Program-made: the position numbers and the translations under genes
Part shown: positions 17,459 to 26,961 of the stretch, one piece after another
Numbering within the stretch: position 1 is the stretch's first letter
Layout: each line of letters opens with the position of its first letter
Notes under the pieces: model-generated
Databases searched by the model: none
The model's input: the letters and a program-made list of their open reading frames with translations, nothing else
What the model was told of the DNA's origin: nothing
Source: Veillonella caviae
Lineage (GTDB): Bacteria; Bacillota; Negativicutes; Veillonellales; Veillonellaceae
Reading direction: 5' to 3'
Assembly (NCBI RefSeq): GCF_003992125.1
Contig: NZ_RQUY01000011.1
Span: 16,507-80,506, forward strand
DNA length: 64,000 bases

Positions 17459-18355
17459 GTGAATACAGAACGCATTAAAAAGTTCGTTGGTGGACAAGCA
17501 GTCATTGAAGGTGTTATGATGCGTGGTCCTGGCTATACAGCAACAGCTGTACGTGAACCAGGTGGTACCATTGTAGTACAAAAGGAAATAACTACGTCCA
17601 TCCAAGATCGATATCCTATATTAAAAAAACCATTTCTACGAGGCTGTGTAGCTTTATATGAATCTCTTGTTATTGGTATGAAAGCTTTGTCATTTTCGGC
17701 TAAGGCTGCCGGTGATGAAGAAGAGGAAATGTCTAATAGTGAAATTGCAATCACCATGGTATTTTCTACGGTATTTGCAATCGCTTTGTTTTTGGCCCTC
17801 CCTACATATGCAGTAAAATTTATTCCTGGTATTCAGGATAATCATGTTATACTAAACTTATTGGAAGGTGCTGTTCGATTAGTTCTTTTCTTGCTCTATA
17901 TTTGGGCTATTGGTCTTACAAAGGATATTCAGCGAGTATTTCAGTATCATGGGGCAGAGCATAAAACTATCCATGCTTATGAAAATAATTTACCTTTAAC
18001 AGTGGAACATATTCGTTCTCAAACGAGATTGCATCCTCGATGTGGTACGAATTTTCTCCTTATTGTTATGGTAGTGAGTATATTTGTGTTTGCCTTTTTA
18101 GGGTGGCCTAGTTTGTGGGAACGAATTATATCCCGTGTTCTTCTTATGCCAGTAGTAGCAGGAATTGCGTATGAGTTTATTCGCCTTGCTGGACGTAGTG
18201 AGAATAGTTTTGTGAAAGCTCTCGTTAAACCAGGGTTAGCATTGCAATATATGACGACTCGAGAACCGGAGGACGATCAAATTGAGGTGGCCATACGTGC
18301 CTTAGAAGAGGTGCGTCCACCAGAGGAAGAGGCTTACGAAGATAGTACAGATTAA
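17459..18355 (+). CDS. YqhQ family membrane protein (DUF1385)
   Basis: A 298-residue DUF1385 protein. VGGQAVIEGVMMRGPGYTATAVR at the N terminus is the family signature, and YHGAEHKTIHAYE followed by HPRCGTNFLL in the middle is equally conserved, with histidines and a cysteine that could bind metal. Several hydrophobic segments (about 105-125, 135-155, 205-240) suggest a multipass membrane protein. Biochemical function is not established. The start is GTG 17459 after GAGAGGA; a TTG 21 bases upstream lies inside the rpmE terminator and is rejected. It is commonly found before prfA in Firmicutes, as here. Confidence 0.88.
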   Translation: MNTERIKKFVGGQAVIEGVMMRGPGYTATAVREPGGTIVVQKEITTSIQDRYPILKKPFLRGCVALYESLVIGMKALSFSAKAAGDEEEEMSNSEIAITMVFSTVFAIALFLALPTYAVKFIPGIQDNHVILNLLEGAVRLVLFLLYIWAIGLTKDIQRVFQYHGAEHKTIHAYENNLPLTVEHIRSQTRLHPRCGTNFLLIVMVVSIFVFAFLGWPSLWERIISRVLLMPVVAGIAYEFIRLAGRSENSFVKALVKPGLALQYMTTREPEDDQIEVAIRALEEVRPPEEEAYEDSTD

Positions 18356-18373
18356 TTAAGGTTGAGGTTTACT

Positions 18374-19456
18374 ATGTTAGTTAATAAACTACAAGTTATT
18401 GAAGATAAATTTATGGATTTAGAGCAGCGCATTAGTGACCCAGAAGTCATTGCTCGCCAGCAAGAGTGGCAAAAATTAACGCGTCAACACTCTCAATTAT
18501 CTGAAACGGTAGAAACTTTCAGAACCTATAAGAAAGTATTACAAGGTTTAGATGAAGCTATGGAAGTGTTAGAAGATAAATCCATGGACGAAGATTTCCG
18601 CGCTATGGCACAAGAAGAATTAAAAGAGTTAAAGGTACAAAAAGAAGAGTTAGAAGAAAAGTTACAAGTTCTTTTATTGCCTAAAGACCCTAATGATGAT
18701 AAAAACGTTATTATCGAAATTCGTGGCGGTGCCGGTGGTGATGAAGCAGCCCTTTTTGCAGGGGATTTATTCCGTATGTATACTAAATATGCAGAAAGCC
18801 AAGGCTGGCGTTGTGAAGTGATTGATGCGAACGAACCTGAATTAGGTGGTTTCAAAGAAGTCGTATTTTCTGTAGATGGCATGAATGCATATTCTAAAAT
18901 GAAATTTGAATCTGGTGTACATCGTGTGCAGCGTGTACCGACTACTGAAACACAAGGTAGAGTACATACGTCTACTGTAACTGTAGCGGTGCTGCCTGAA
19001 ATGGAAGATGTAGATATCGAAGTGAATGAAAAAGATTTAAAAATTGATACATATCGTGCCAGTGGTGCAGGCGGGCAGCATATTAATAAGACAGAATCTG
19101 CTGTGCGTATTACTCATTTGCCTACAGGTATTGTAGTGGCTTGTCAGGACCAACGTTCTCAATTGCAAAATAGAGAAAAAGCAATGCGGGTATTGCGTGC
19201 TAAACTACAAGACCAAGCAGATCAAGCAGCTATTGCAAGTCAAGCGGCAGACCGTAAGAGTCAAGTAGGTACTGGTGATCGCAGTGAACGTATTCGTACG
19301 TATAACTTTCCACAAGGTCGTGTGACAGATCATCGTATTAATTTAACATTATATAAATTGGATGCTATTTTGAATGGAGATTTAGATGAACTCATTCAAG
19401 CATTAAATGCAGCAGATCAAGCTGCTAAAATGCAGGAGGCTAATACGAATGTATAA
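18374..19456 (+). CDS. prfA: Peptide chain release factor 1
   Basis: Terminates translation at UAA and UAG. It has 360 residues. The anticodon-like tripeptide is PTT in [13 protein letters not shown], the PxT form of RF1 (RF2 has SPF). The catalytic GGQ is in [17 protein letters not shown], whose glutamine is methylated by PrmC. An in-frame TTG lies 12 bases upstream, but the ATG at 18374 has a GAGG site and gives a normal N terminus. The stop overlaps the prmC start, pairing the factor with its modifying enzyme. Confidence 0.98.
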   Translation: MLVNKLQVIEDKFMDLEQRISDPEVIARQQEWQKLTRQHSQLSETVETFRTYKKVLQGLDEAMEVLEDKSMDEDFRAMAQEELKELKVQKEELEEKLQVLLLPKDPNDDKNVIIEIRGGAGGDEAALFAGDLFRMYTKYAESQGWRCEVIDANEPELGGFKEVVFSVDGMNAYSKMKFESGVHRVQRVPTTETQGRVHTSTVTVAVLPEMEDVDIEVNEKDLKIDTYRASGAGGQHINKTESAVRITHLPTGIVVACQDQRSQLQNREKAMRVLRAKLQDQADQAAIASQAADRKSQVGTGDRSERIRTYNFPQGRVTDHRINLTLYKLDAILNGDLDELIQALNAADQAAKMQEANTNV

Positions 19457-20324
19457 TAAGGAGATTTGGACAATAGGTCGCATTCTCCAGTGGACAGAGC
19501 AGTACTTTCAAAACAAGGAGATGGACACACCTCGACTTGATGGGGAAGTACTGCTTTCTCATGTTTTAGGGAAAGAACGAATCTATTTGTATACTCATTA
19601 TGATCAACCCTTGGAACAAGCCGAGCTAGATGCATTTAGACCGTTCGTCATAGAACGCGCTAAAGGGCATAGTGTAGCGAGTATTATAGGAAAAAAAGAT
19701 TTTATGGGTCTTACATTTCATGTAAATGATAAAGTCCTCATTCCTAGGCCTGATACAGAAACGTTAGTCGAATATATTCTTGGTTCCTATGGTACAGAAC
19801 AAGAATTGTCTATTTTAGATATGTGCACAGGACCAGGTACGATTTTACTAAGTTTGCTTCATTATTTGCCAAATGCAAAGGGATTAGGATTAGATGTATC
19901 TCATGACGCCTTAATAATAGCTACTGAGAATCAAAGAGCGTTTCAATTAGAAGGACGTAGCTCTTTTTTTGAATCTGATATGTTTTCTTATTTAGAATCG
20001 AATCCACAACAGTTTGATATCATCGTATCAAATCCTCCGTATATACGCTTAACAGATAAGTCAATGTTATCCCCAGATGTGTTAAATGAACCTCATATAG
20101 CCCTCTTTGCTGGTGATGATGGGCTCGTATTTTATCGCGTATTGGCAAAACACTGTAGTAAATATTTACGTGTTGCAGGTAGAGTTGCTTTTGAAGTGGG
20201 GTACGATCAATCTGATGCGGTGAGTCAATTGTTAGAAGATACAGGGGATTATGTCGATATTCAAACAATACCTGATTTAGCAGGTATCGGTCGTGTAGTA
20301 ACCGCTGTATATAAGGGGGTATAA
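19449..20324 (+). CDS. prmC: Release factor glutamine methyltransferase PrmC
   Basis: N5-methylates the GGQ glutamine of RF1 and RF2 with SAM. It has 291 residues. A helical N-terminal substrate domain is followed by a Rossmann methyltransferase: [15 protein letters not shown] is the SAM loop (serine/glycine-rich in most homologues, CTGPG here), and IVSNPPYIR is the catalytic NPPY. The preferred start, ATG 19449, overlaps the last 8 bases of prfA and follows GCAGGAGG. The frame extends a further 14 codons into prfA without a better site. Confidence 0.96.
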   Translation: MYNKEIWTIGRILQWTEQYFQNKEMDTPRLDGEVLLSHVLGKERIYLYTHYDQPLEQAELDAFRPFVIERAKGHSVASIIGKKDFMGLTFHVNDKVLIPRPDTETLVEYILGSYGTEQELSILDMCTGPGTILLSLLHYLPNAKGLGLDVSHDALIIATENQRAFQLEGRSSFFESDMFSYLESNPQQFDIIVSNPPYIRLTDKSMLSPDVLNEPHIALFAGDDGLVFYRVLAKHCSKYLRVAGRVAFEVGYDQSDAVSQLLEDTGDYVDIQTIPDLAGIGRVVTAVYKGV

Positions 20325-20325
20325 C

Positions 20326-21438
20326 ATGGACACACATGATAGTATACATACTCATATATTGTCTAATCCTTCCTCTAATGATTTGTTAGTAGCTGCTCGT
20401 GCATTACAGAATGGGGAATTAGTGGCTATTCCAACAGAAACGGTGTATGGATTAGGTGCTAATGGACTAGACGCTGAGGCAATGGATAAAATCTATGCTG
20501 CAAAAGGGCGCCCATCTGATAATCCTCTTATTCTACATGTTCCATCTATAGATAGTATACGGCCTCTTGTGAAAGCAATTCCCAAAACGGCATATCAATT
20601 GATGGAGACTTTTTGGCCAGGGCCTTTGACAATCACTTTGCCTAAATCTGACTTAGTACCCTACCGTGCTACAGGGGGCTTAGAAAGAGTGGCCTTACGT
20701 TGTCCTGATCATGATATATGTCGTCAATTATTATCTCTTGCTGGTGTACCTATAGCAGCACCGAGTGCGAATATATCTGGTAGACCGAGTCCTACGACAG
20801 CACAAGCAGTGTATGAAGATATGAATGGTCGTATTCTTTATATTGTCGATGCAGGACCTTGTTCAATAGGTGTAGAATCTACAGTGGTAGAAGTACAAGA
20901 GGATGCGGTTATTATATTGCGTCCAGGTGGTATTACCAAGGAAATGCTAGAAACCGTGGTATCTACCGTTACTTATGATAAGGCGCTTAGTTCTGATGCA
21001 AAACCGAAAGCGCCTGGTATGAAATACAAACACTATGCACCAGATGCACCGATGACTGCATTCGTTGGAAATGCACAGGATGTAGCAATAGCCATTGATA
21101 AATACGTACATAGTTTGACTAGGCAACAGGGAGAAATTGTTAGTCATGACTTTGTGCATATTGCAAAGGCCTGCAATGTTGGATATTTGCTTAGTAAGGA
21201 AGTATATGAGGCTTTGCAACCTACCATACTGACTGATGTACCAGTAAATTGCATTCATGTGTACGGACACCATGGCGATGCTGTGTCTTTGGCTCACGAT
21301 TTTTACAGTGCTTTATTATCTTTTAACGAAGCTAAAGTAACGCATATTATAGCAGAAGGTGTACAGCCAGAAGGATTAGGCGTAGCTGTTATGAATCGCA
21401 TGGAAAAGGCTAGTGGCGGGCACATTGAATATCTATAA
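20326..21438 (+). CDS. L-threonylcarbamoyladenylate synthase (Sua5 type)
   Basis: Makes threonylcarbamoyl-AMP from threonine, bicarbonate and ATP, the first step of t6A37 tRNA modification. It has 370 residues. The YrdC domain has IPTETVYGLGANG and AAKGRPSDNPLILH (substrate lysine/arginine) plus SANISGRPSPT. After about residue 220 comes the Sua5 C-terminal domain (linker KAPGMKYKHYAPDAP), so this is the long form, not the short TsaC. It starts one base after the prmC stop. A prfA-prmC-sua5-ywlE order is standard in Firmicutes. Confidence 0.95.
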   Translation: MDTHDSIHTHILSNPSSNDLLVAARALQNGELVAIPTETVYGLGANGLDAEAMDKIYAAKGRPSDNPLILHVPSIDSIRPLVKAIPKTAYQLMETFWPGPLTITLPKSDLVPYRATGGLERVALRCPDHDICRQLLSLAGVPIAAPSANISGRPSPTTAQAVYEDMNGRILYIVDAGPCSIGVESTVVEVQEDAVIILRPGGITKEMLETVVSTVTYDKALSSDAKPKAPGMKYKHYAPDAPMTAFVGNAQDVAIAIDKYVHSLTRQQGEIVSHDFVHIAKACNVGYLLSKEVYEALQPTILTDVPVNCIHVYGHHGDAVSLAHDFYSALLSFNEAKVTHIIAEGVQPEGLGVAVMNRMEKASGGHIEYL

Positions 21439-21484
21439 AATGTCCATTAGCAATAGAGTTTTGTCTTTACTTATTGGATAAATT

Positions 21485-21493
21485 TGTTATAAT
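21485..21493 (+). promoter_or_regulatory. Extended -10 element before ywlE
   Basis: TGTTATAAT is an extended -10 element 42 bases before the phosphatase ATG. The -35 region (CTTTAC at 17 bases) is weak, which an extended -10 can tolerate. Confidence 0.5.
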
Positions 21494-21534
21494 GTATAAA
21501 TAGCTACTCATTTGGTGGCGGTAAGGATGTAATT

Positions 21535-21975
21535 ATGAAAATTTTATTTGTATGCACAGGTAATACTTGCCGTAGTCCTATGGCAGAAGGTATTACACGA
21601 GTATTGGCAACTGAATGTGGACTAGATGTTCAAGTTGTATCGGCTGGTTTATTTGCTGCATATGGTGCAAAGCCTACAGAAGAAGCAGTTATTGCTGTTC
21701 AGTCTATTACAGATATTTCTAGCCATGAATCTCGTCCTCTAACGATGGAACTTGTTAATACTGCAGATTTAATTATCGGTATGACAGCGGACCATAAATC
21801 GGTGCTATTGCGCCAATTCCCTTTTGACGAAGCTAAAATTAAAACGCTAGCTGAATGGGGCTATGGAACTGGTGATGTATCTGACCCTTTTGGTTCTTCT
21901 CAAGAGGTGTATAATGAATGTGCAGAACAAATTTATAATCTAGTGAAAGCTGGGTTATCATCTATCAAGGAATAG
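21535..21975 (+). CDS. Low-molecular-weight phosphatase, YwlE (arginine phosphatase) type
   Basis: A 146-residue LMW protein phosphatase. VCTGNTCRSPMAEG at the N terminus has nucleophile Cys7 and Arg13 of the C-x5-R loop, and VSDPFG supplies the general-acid aspartate. Thr11 in the loop is the residue reported to favour phosphoarginine over phosphotyrosine in Bacillus YwlE, so an arginine phosphatase role is likely, though no McsB-like kinase is in this window. It lies between the sua5 and rpiB genes as in Bacillus. Confidence 0.88.
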   Translation: MKILFVCTGNTCRSPMAEGITRVLATECGLDVQVVSAGLFAAYGAKPTEEAVIAVQSITDISSHESRPLTMELVNTADLIIGMTADHKSVLLRQFPFDEAKIKTLAEWGYGTGDVSDPFGSSQEVYNECAEQIYNLVKAGLSSIKE

Positions 21976-21986
21976 GAGATTGGCTT

Positions 21987-22424
21987 ATGAAAGTTGCAAT
22001 TGGTTGTGATCATGGTGGATTACATTTAAAACAAGACATAAAAGAATTACTATTAAGTTTAGGCCATGAAGTAGAAGATTTTGGAACCCATAGTACGGAA
22101 TCCTGTGATTATCCTGATATTGCTGAGCCTGTAGCACATGCTGTAGTAGATGGCAATGCTGACAGAGGTATTTTAATTTGTGGAACTGGCATTGGTATTG
22201 GCATTGCGGCTAATAAAATTCCAGGTGTGCGTGCTGCTTTATGTCATGATACATTTTCTGCTCACGCTAGCCGTGAACATAATAATGCGAATATCCTTAC
22301 CATGGGGGAACGCATTATTGGTCCAGGTCTTGCAAAGGATATCGTTACTATTTGGATGGGTGCGGAATTTGAAGGTGGCCGTCACTCTCGTCGAGTAGAG
22401 AAAATCTCTGCTTTAGAGCAATAA
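21987..22424 (+). CDS. rpiB: Ribose-5-phosphate isomerase B
   Basis: Interconverts ribose 5-phosphate and ribulose 5-phosphate in the pentose phosphate route. It has 145 residues. IGCDHGGLHLKQDIKE at the N terminus, YPDIAEPVAHAV, the ILICGTGIGIGIAANK loop and HNNANILTMGERI are typical of RpiB/LacAB. A lone gene beside ywlE and glyA indicates RpiB rather than a LacA/LacB pair. AGGAG precedes the ATG. Confidence 0.95.
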   Translation: MKVAIGCDHGGLHLKQDIKELLLSLGHEVEDFGTHSTESCDYPDIAEPVAHAVVDGNADRGILICGTGIGIGIAANKIPGVRAALCHDTFSAHASREHNNANILTMGERIIGPGLAKDIVTIWMGAEFEGGRHSRRVEKISALEQ

Positions 22425-22494
22425 TTTTTATATAGTACAATAATACATCATTACAAATACTTTCATAATATATAGTCGTATGAGGAGGATTTCT

Positions 22495-23736
22495 ATGAGT
22501 TTCATAGCAAAACAAGACCCTAATGTACAAGCAGTTATCAATCAAGAATTGATGCGTCAACGCGATAAATTGGAAATGATTGCCTCTGAAAACATCGTTT
22601 CTCAAGCGGTAATGGAAGCTCAAGGTAGTGTGTTGACTAATAAATATGCTGAAGGTTACCCAGGTAAACGCTATTATGGCGGTTGTGAACATGTAGACGT
22701 TATCGAAACTTTGGCTATTGAACGGGCTAAGCGGTTGTTTGGTGCAGAACATGCCAATGTACAACCTCACTCTGGTTCCCAAGCTAACTTCGGTGTATAT
22801 TTTGCATTGTTACAAACTGGTGATACTATTGTTGGTATGAATTTGTCCCACGGTGGTCATTTAACTCATGGGTCCCCTGTAAATGTATCTGGTACATATT
22901 TTAATGTAGTACCTTACGGTGTAAATGCGGATACACAACAAATCGATTATGATGAATTCCGTAATATCGTATTAGAAGCAAAACCTAAATTGATTATCGC
23001 AGGTGGTAGTGCATATAGCCGTCAAATCGATTTCAAAAAAATGGCAGAGGTTGCTCATGAAGTAGATGCTATCTTCATGGTAGATATGGCTCATTTTGCA
23101 GGCCTTGTAGCGGCTGGTTTACATCCTAATCCTGTAGAATATGCTGATATTGTAACCACAACAACGCATAAAACATTGCGTGGTCCTCGTGGTGGTTTGA
23201 TTCTTTGCAAAGAAAAATATGCAAAAGCTATCGATAAAGCTATTTTCCCTGGCATTCAAGGTGGTCCATTGATGCATGTTATTGCAGCTAAAGCTGTAGC
23301 CCTTGGTGAAGCATTGCAGCCTGAATTCAAAGTATATGCTGAACAAGTTATTAAAAATGCTAAAGTATTGGCTGCTGAATTACAAGCAAAAGGTTTGACT
23401 ATTGTTTCTGGTGGTACTGATACACATGTAATGCTAGTAGATGTGCGCAATACTGGTTTAACAGGCAAAGAAGCAGAGCATCTATTAGATGAAATCGGCA
23501 TTACAGCTAATAAAAATACAATTCCATTCGATCCTGCTAGTCCATTTGTAACAAGTGGTATCCGTTTAGGTACACCAGCATTGACTACACGTGGTCTCGT
23601 TGAAGCTGATATGGTGGAAATTGCAGATATTATTGCTGCTGTATTACAACATCCAGAAGATAAAGAAGTACAAGCAAATGCGGTAAAACGCGTTACTGTA
23701 TTGTGCGAAAAATATCCTTTATACCCAAATTTATAA
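22495..23736 (+). CDS. glyA: Serine hydroxymethyltransferase
   Basis: PLP enzyme converting serine and tetrahydrofolate to glycine and methylene-THF, the main one-carbon source. It has 413 residues. [34 protein letters not shown] and [14 protein letters not shown] with Schiff-base Lys226 are canonical. The frame is open 5 codons upstream, but GAGGAGG is well placed for the ATG at 22495. The 70-base upstream gap is too short for a glycine riboswitch. A strong terminator lies downstream. Confidence 0.98.
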   Translation: MSFIAKQDPNVQAVINQELMRQRDKLEMIASENIVSQAVMEAQGSVLTNKYAEGYPGKRYYGGCEHVDVIETLAIERAKRLFGAEHANVQPHSGSQANFGVYFALLQTGDTIVGMNLSHGGHLTHGSPVNVSGTYFNVVPYGVNADTQQIDYDEFRNIVLEAKPKLIIAGGSAYSRQIDFKKMAEVAHEVDAIFMVDMAHFAGLVAAGLHPNPVEYADIVTTTTHKTLRGPRGGLILCKEKYAKAIDKAIFPGIQGGPLMHVIAAKAVALGEALQPEFKVYAEQVIKNAKVLAAELQAKGLTIVSGGTDTHVMLVDVRNTGLTGKEAEHLLDEIGITANKNTIPFDPASPFVTSGIRLGTPALTTRGLVEADMVEIADIIAAVLQHPEDKEVQANAVKRVTVLCEKYPLYPNL

Positions 23737-23846
23737 GACAAGGATTGGTGTAGTTATCATACATTCTGAATTAAATGAATGGTTATTATTGTTAGGCTAA
23801 TAGCCTATTAATGATAGAGTAGACATTATACTTGTATGGAAGATTT

Positions 23847-23880
23847 AAAAGAGATGAACAGTCGCTGTTCATCTCTTTTT
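23847..23880 (+). terminator. Terminator after glyA
   Basis: AAAAGAGATGAACAG and its exact complement form a 15-bp stem with a TCG loop, ending in a T-run. It ends the glyA transcript about 110 bases after the stop. Confidence 0.9.
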
Positions 23881-23983
23881 ATATGTAGATTAATTATATT
23901 TATATGGCAAGATTTTCTTAAATGTGATAGAGTATGTATGAATAGAGAAGGCTAACACAATTAGCGTAAGTTTGATTGTATAA

Positions 23984-24625
<642 letters not shown>

Positions 24626-24702
24626 TTATAGTGATTGTAATATAAGTTACGATAATTTATTCTATAATGTATAATAAAAGTAATACACTATAAAAGTCAT
24701 TG

Positions 24703-24728
24703 AAAAACGCCTGAAAAGGCGTTTTTTT
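24703..24728 (+). terminator. Terminator after upp
   Basis: AAAAACGCCT and AGGCGTTTTT pair around a GAAA tetraloop, followed by more T. A textbook intrinsic terminator. Confidence 0.92.
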
Positions 24729-24730
24729 AC

Positions 24731-24759
24731 TTGAATAAATTATTGATTAGGTATAAAAT
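24731..24759 (+). promoter_or_regulatory. Promoter of the cggR-gap operon
   Basis: TTGAAT (24731-24736) and TAAAAT (24754-24759) are 17 bases apart, directly after the upp terminator and upstream of the CggR-type operator. Both hexamers are near consensus. Confidence 0.68.
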
Positions 24760-24789
24760 GAAATCGTAAAGGTATTTTTTTGATTTAAG

Positions 24790-24825
24790 TGGGACTAATC
24801 CTGTCCTGATGGGACAAATATCGTT
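24790..24825 (+). promoter_or_regulatory. CggR-type operator, two direct half-repeats
   Basis: TGGGAC occurs at 24790-24795 and 24810-24815, exactly 20 bases apart. TGTC lies 6 bases after the first copy (24802-24805) and a degenerate CGTT 6 bases after the second. This is the architecture of the Bacillus gapA operator (CGGGAC-N6-TGTC-N4, repeated). It lies downstream of the promoter, where bound repressor could block elongation, and 30 bases before cggR. Confidence 0.8.
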
Positions 24826-24854
24826 TTCTCATCAAAGGGTAAAGGAGGAACCCT

Positions 24855-25880
24855 ATGAATGAGCTGTTAATGATATGTGAGCGCATTGCTCCCGAATTGA
24901 TGATTGTAATGAAGGAACGTTACAAGTTGATGAATCTGTTAGCCTATGAAGAACCTATGGGGCGAAGGACCTTAGCTGTTGCTACAGATTTGCCAGAACG
25001 TACTGTACGATCTCATATTGATGTACTTAGGCATAATGGGTTGGTAGATATTTCTAAACCAGGCATTATGCTCAGTAAAGAAGGACATCAATTAGTACCT
25101 AAATTGCGCAATATGCTTTACGAACTGGAAAAGTTCGGTGATTTAGAAAAACGTTTACAGAGAGCTTTGGGTATCGATAGGGTTATTATTACACCTACGG
25201 AAGGCTCTTTGATGCTTAAGAAAATAGGCTTTACTGCTGCTAAGGTAGTACAAGAATTAGTAGAAACTAATTCTATTGTCGCCGTTAGTGGTGGTAGTAC
25301 TATGGCGGCGATGGCGGAGGAAATGCCTGGTCAAAAGCTGTTCCCTATGGTAGTGCCAGCTAGGGGGGGAGTAGGTGAGATTGTAGAACATCAAGCTAAT
25401 GTGATTGCTGCTGTATTAGCAGAACGTTGGCAAGGTAACTATAAAATGCTTCACTTACCAGATGGATTATCTCCAGATTCGCTCCATATGCTTGTTACCT
25501 TAGAGCCACAAATCAAGGAGATTAGTGAATTGATTCACAGTACTGATGTATTGGTATTTGGTATTGGACAAGCTATTCACATGGCTAATGTACGTCATAT
25601 ACCATCATCTGTAATGGAAAAATTAGTTGCAAAAGGTGCTGTAGGGGAAGCTTTAGGGCAGTATTGTTCTATGGATGGTTCTGTTGTATATGCAACGAAT
25701 AATATAGGGCTTTCACTAGGAGATATTCAAAAAATACCCCATGTTGTGGCTGTAGCTGGTGGTTTTGAAAAAGCTGAAGCTATTATTAGTATAATGAGGG
25801 CTTGTAAAAAAGGCATTCTTATTATTGATGATCAAGCTGCAGACGGGATGCGTCAAATTTTAGATATTCCTACACTATAA
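24855..25880 (+). CDS. cggR: Central glycolytic genes regulator CggR
   Basis: SorC/DeoR-family repressor of the triose-phosphate operon. It has 341 residues. The N-terminal winged helix-turn-helix (about 20-75, with YEEPMGRRTLAVATDLPERTVRSHIDVL) is followed by a SorC sugar-phosphate-binding domain with AVSGGSTMAAMAEEMPG and VVPARGGVGE. In Bacillus the effector is fructose 1,6-bisphosphate. It is the first gene of cggR-gap-pgk-tpiA-gpmI-eno and sits right behind a CggR-type operator, so autoregulation is expected. AAAGGAGGAA precedes the ATG. Confidence 0.95.
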   Translation: MNELLMICERIAPELMIVMKERYKLMNLLAYEEPMGRRTLAVATDLPERTVRSHIDVLRHNGLVDISKPGIMLSKEGHQLVPKLRNMLYELEKFGDLEKRLQRALGIDRVIITPTEGSLMLKKIGFTAAKVVQELVETNSIVAVSGGSTMAAMAEEMPGQKLFPMVVPARGGVGEIVEHQANVIAAVLAERWQGNYKMLHLPDGLSPDSLHMLVTLEPQIKEISELIHSTDVLVFGIGQAIHMANVRHIPSSVMEKLVAKGAVGEALGQYCSMDGSVVYATNNIGLSLGDIQKIPHVVAVAGGFEKAEAIISIMRACKKGILIIDDQAADGMRQILDIPTL

Positions 25881-25934
25881 TCGTTTTCTATATTCTTTAT
25901 GTTATATATAATTGTTCTTAAGGAGGATATAACA

Positions 25935-26945
25935 ATGGCTGTAAAAGTTGGTATTAATGGTTTTGGTCGTATTGGTAAATGTGTAGTTCGCGCAGCTATC
26001 AACAACCCAGATATTGAAGTAGTAGCAATTAATGCAACTGGTGATAATGAAGGAACTGCATTATTGTTAAAATATGATTCTGTACATGGTACTATTCCTA
26101 ATGAAGTGGTAGCAGAAGAAAATCACATCGTTGTAGATGGTAAAAAAATTCGTGTATTCCATGATCGCGATGCATCTAAACTACCTTGGTCTGAAGAAGG
26201 TGTAGAAATTGTTATTGAATGTACTGGTAAGTACCGTGATGCAGAGGAAGCAAAAGTGCATTTAAATCAACCTACTGTTAAAAAAGTATTGATTTCTGCA
26301 CCTGGTAAAAATGAAGATTTAACTATGGTTATGGGTGTTAACCAAGATATGTACGATCCTGCAAAACATCACATTATTTCCAATGCATCTTGTACTACAA
26401 ACTGCTTGGCGCCATTTGCGAAAGTATTGTGTGATGAATTCGGCATTAAACGCGGTATGATGACGACTATCCATTCCTATACAAATGACCAAAAAATCTT
26501 GGATGCTCGTCATAAAGACCCTCGTCGTGCTCGTGCAGCAGCTATGTCTATCATTCCTACTACAACTGGTGCAGCTAAAGCGGTTGCAAAAGTATTACCT
26601 CAATTGAAAGGTAAATTGGATGGTTTTGCATTGCGTGTACCAACACCGGATGTATCTGCTACAGACTTGGTATGTGAACTTGAAAAACCTGCTACAAAAG
26701 AAGAAATTAATGAGGCATTCCGTAAAGCGGCAGCTGGTGAATTAAAAGGTATCCTCGGTGTATCCGATGTACCTCTTGTATCTTGTGATTTCAGCTCTGA
26801 TCCTCGCAGTTCTATTGTTGATGCTGATTTAACAATGGTTATGGAGGGTAACATGGTAAAAGTTGTTTCTTGGTATGACAATGAATGGGGTTACTCTGAG
26901 CGCCTTATCGATATGGCTGTTTTCGTAGCAAGCAAAGGTTTATAA
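25935..26945 (+). CDS. gap: Glyceraldehyde-3-phosphate dehydrogenase
   Basis: Oxidises glyceraldehyde 3-phosphate to 1,3-bisphosphoglycerate, or the reverse. It has 336 residues. VGINGFGRIGK binds the dinucleotide, and catalytic Cys153 is in SNASCTTNCLAP. HKDPRRARA and WYDNEWGYSERL are typical. The cofactor loop reads VVAINATGDNEG where NAD-specific enzymes have an aspartate (NDLTD), so NADP use or dual use is possible (inference). The frame is open 12 codons upstream, but AAGGAGGAT marks the ATG at 25935. Strong site and codon use suggest high expression. Confidence 0.97.
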   Translation: MAVKVGINGFGRIGKCVVRAAINNPDIEVVAINATGDNEGTALLLKYDSVHGTIPNEVVAEENHIVVDGKKIRVFHDRDASKLPWSEEGVEIVIECTGKYRDAEEAKVHLNQPTVKKVLISAPGKNEDLTMVMGVNQDMYDPAKHHIISNASCTTNCLAPFAKVLCDEFGIKRGMMTTIHSYTNDQKILDARHKDPRRARAAAMSIIPTTTGAAKAVAKVLPQLKGKLDGFALRVPTPDVSATDLVCELEKPATKEEINEAFRKAAAGELKGILGVSDVPLVSCDFSSDPRSSIVDADLTMVMEGNMVKVVSWYDNEWGYSERLIDMAVFVASKGL

Positions 26946-26961
26946 TGGAGGTCCTATAAGG

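Noticed and set aside
22425..22494. Possible glycine or THF riboswitch before glyA
   Set aside because: Only 70 bases separate rpiB and glyA, with no conserved aptamer core or terminator.
23256..23741. 161-codon antisense frame within glyA
   Set aside because: Antisense shadow of conserved SHMT coding sequence with no ribosome site or recognisable domain.
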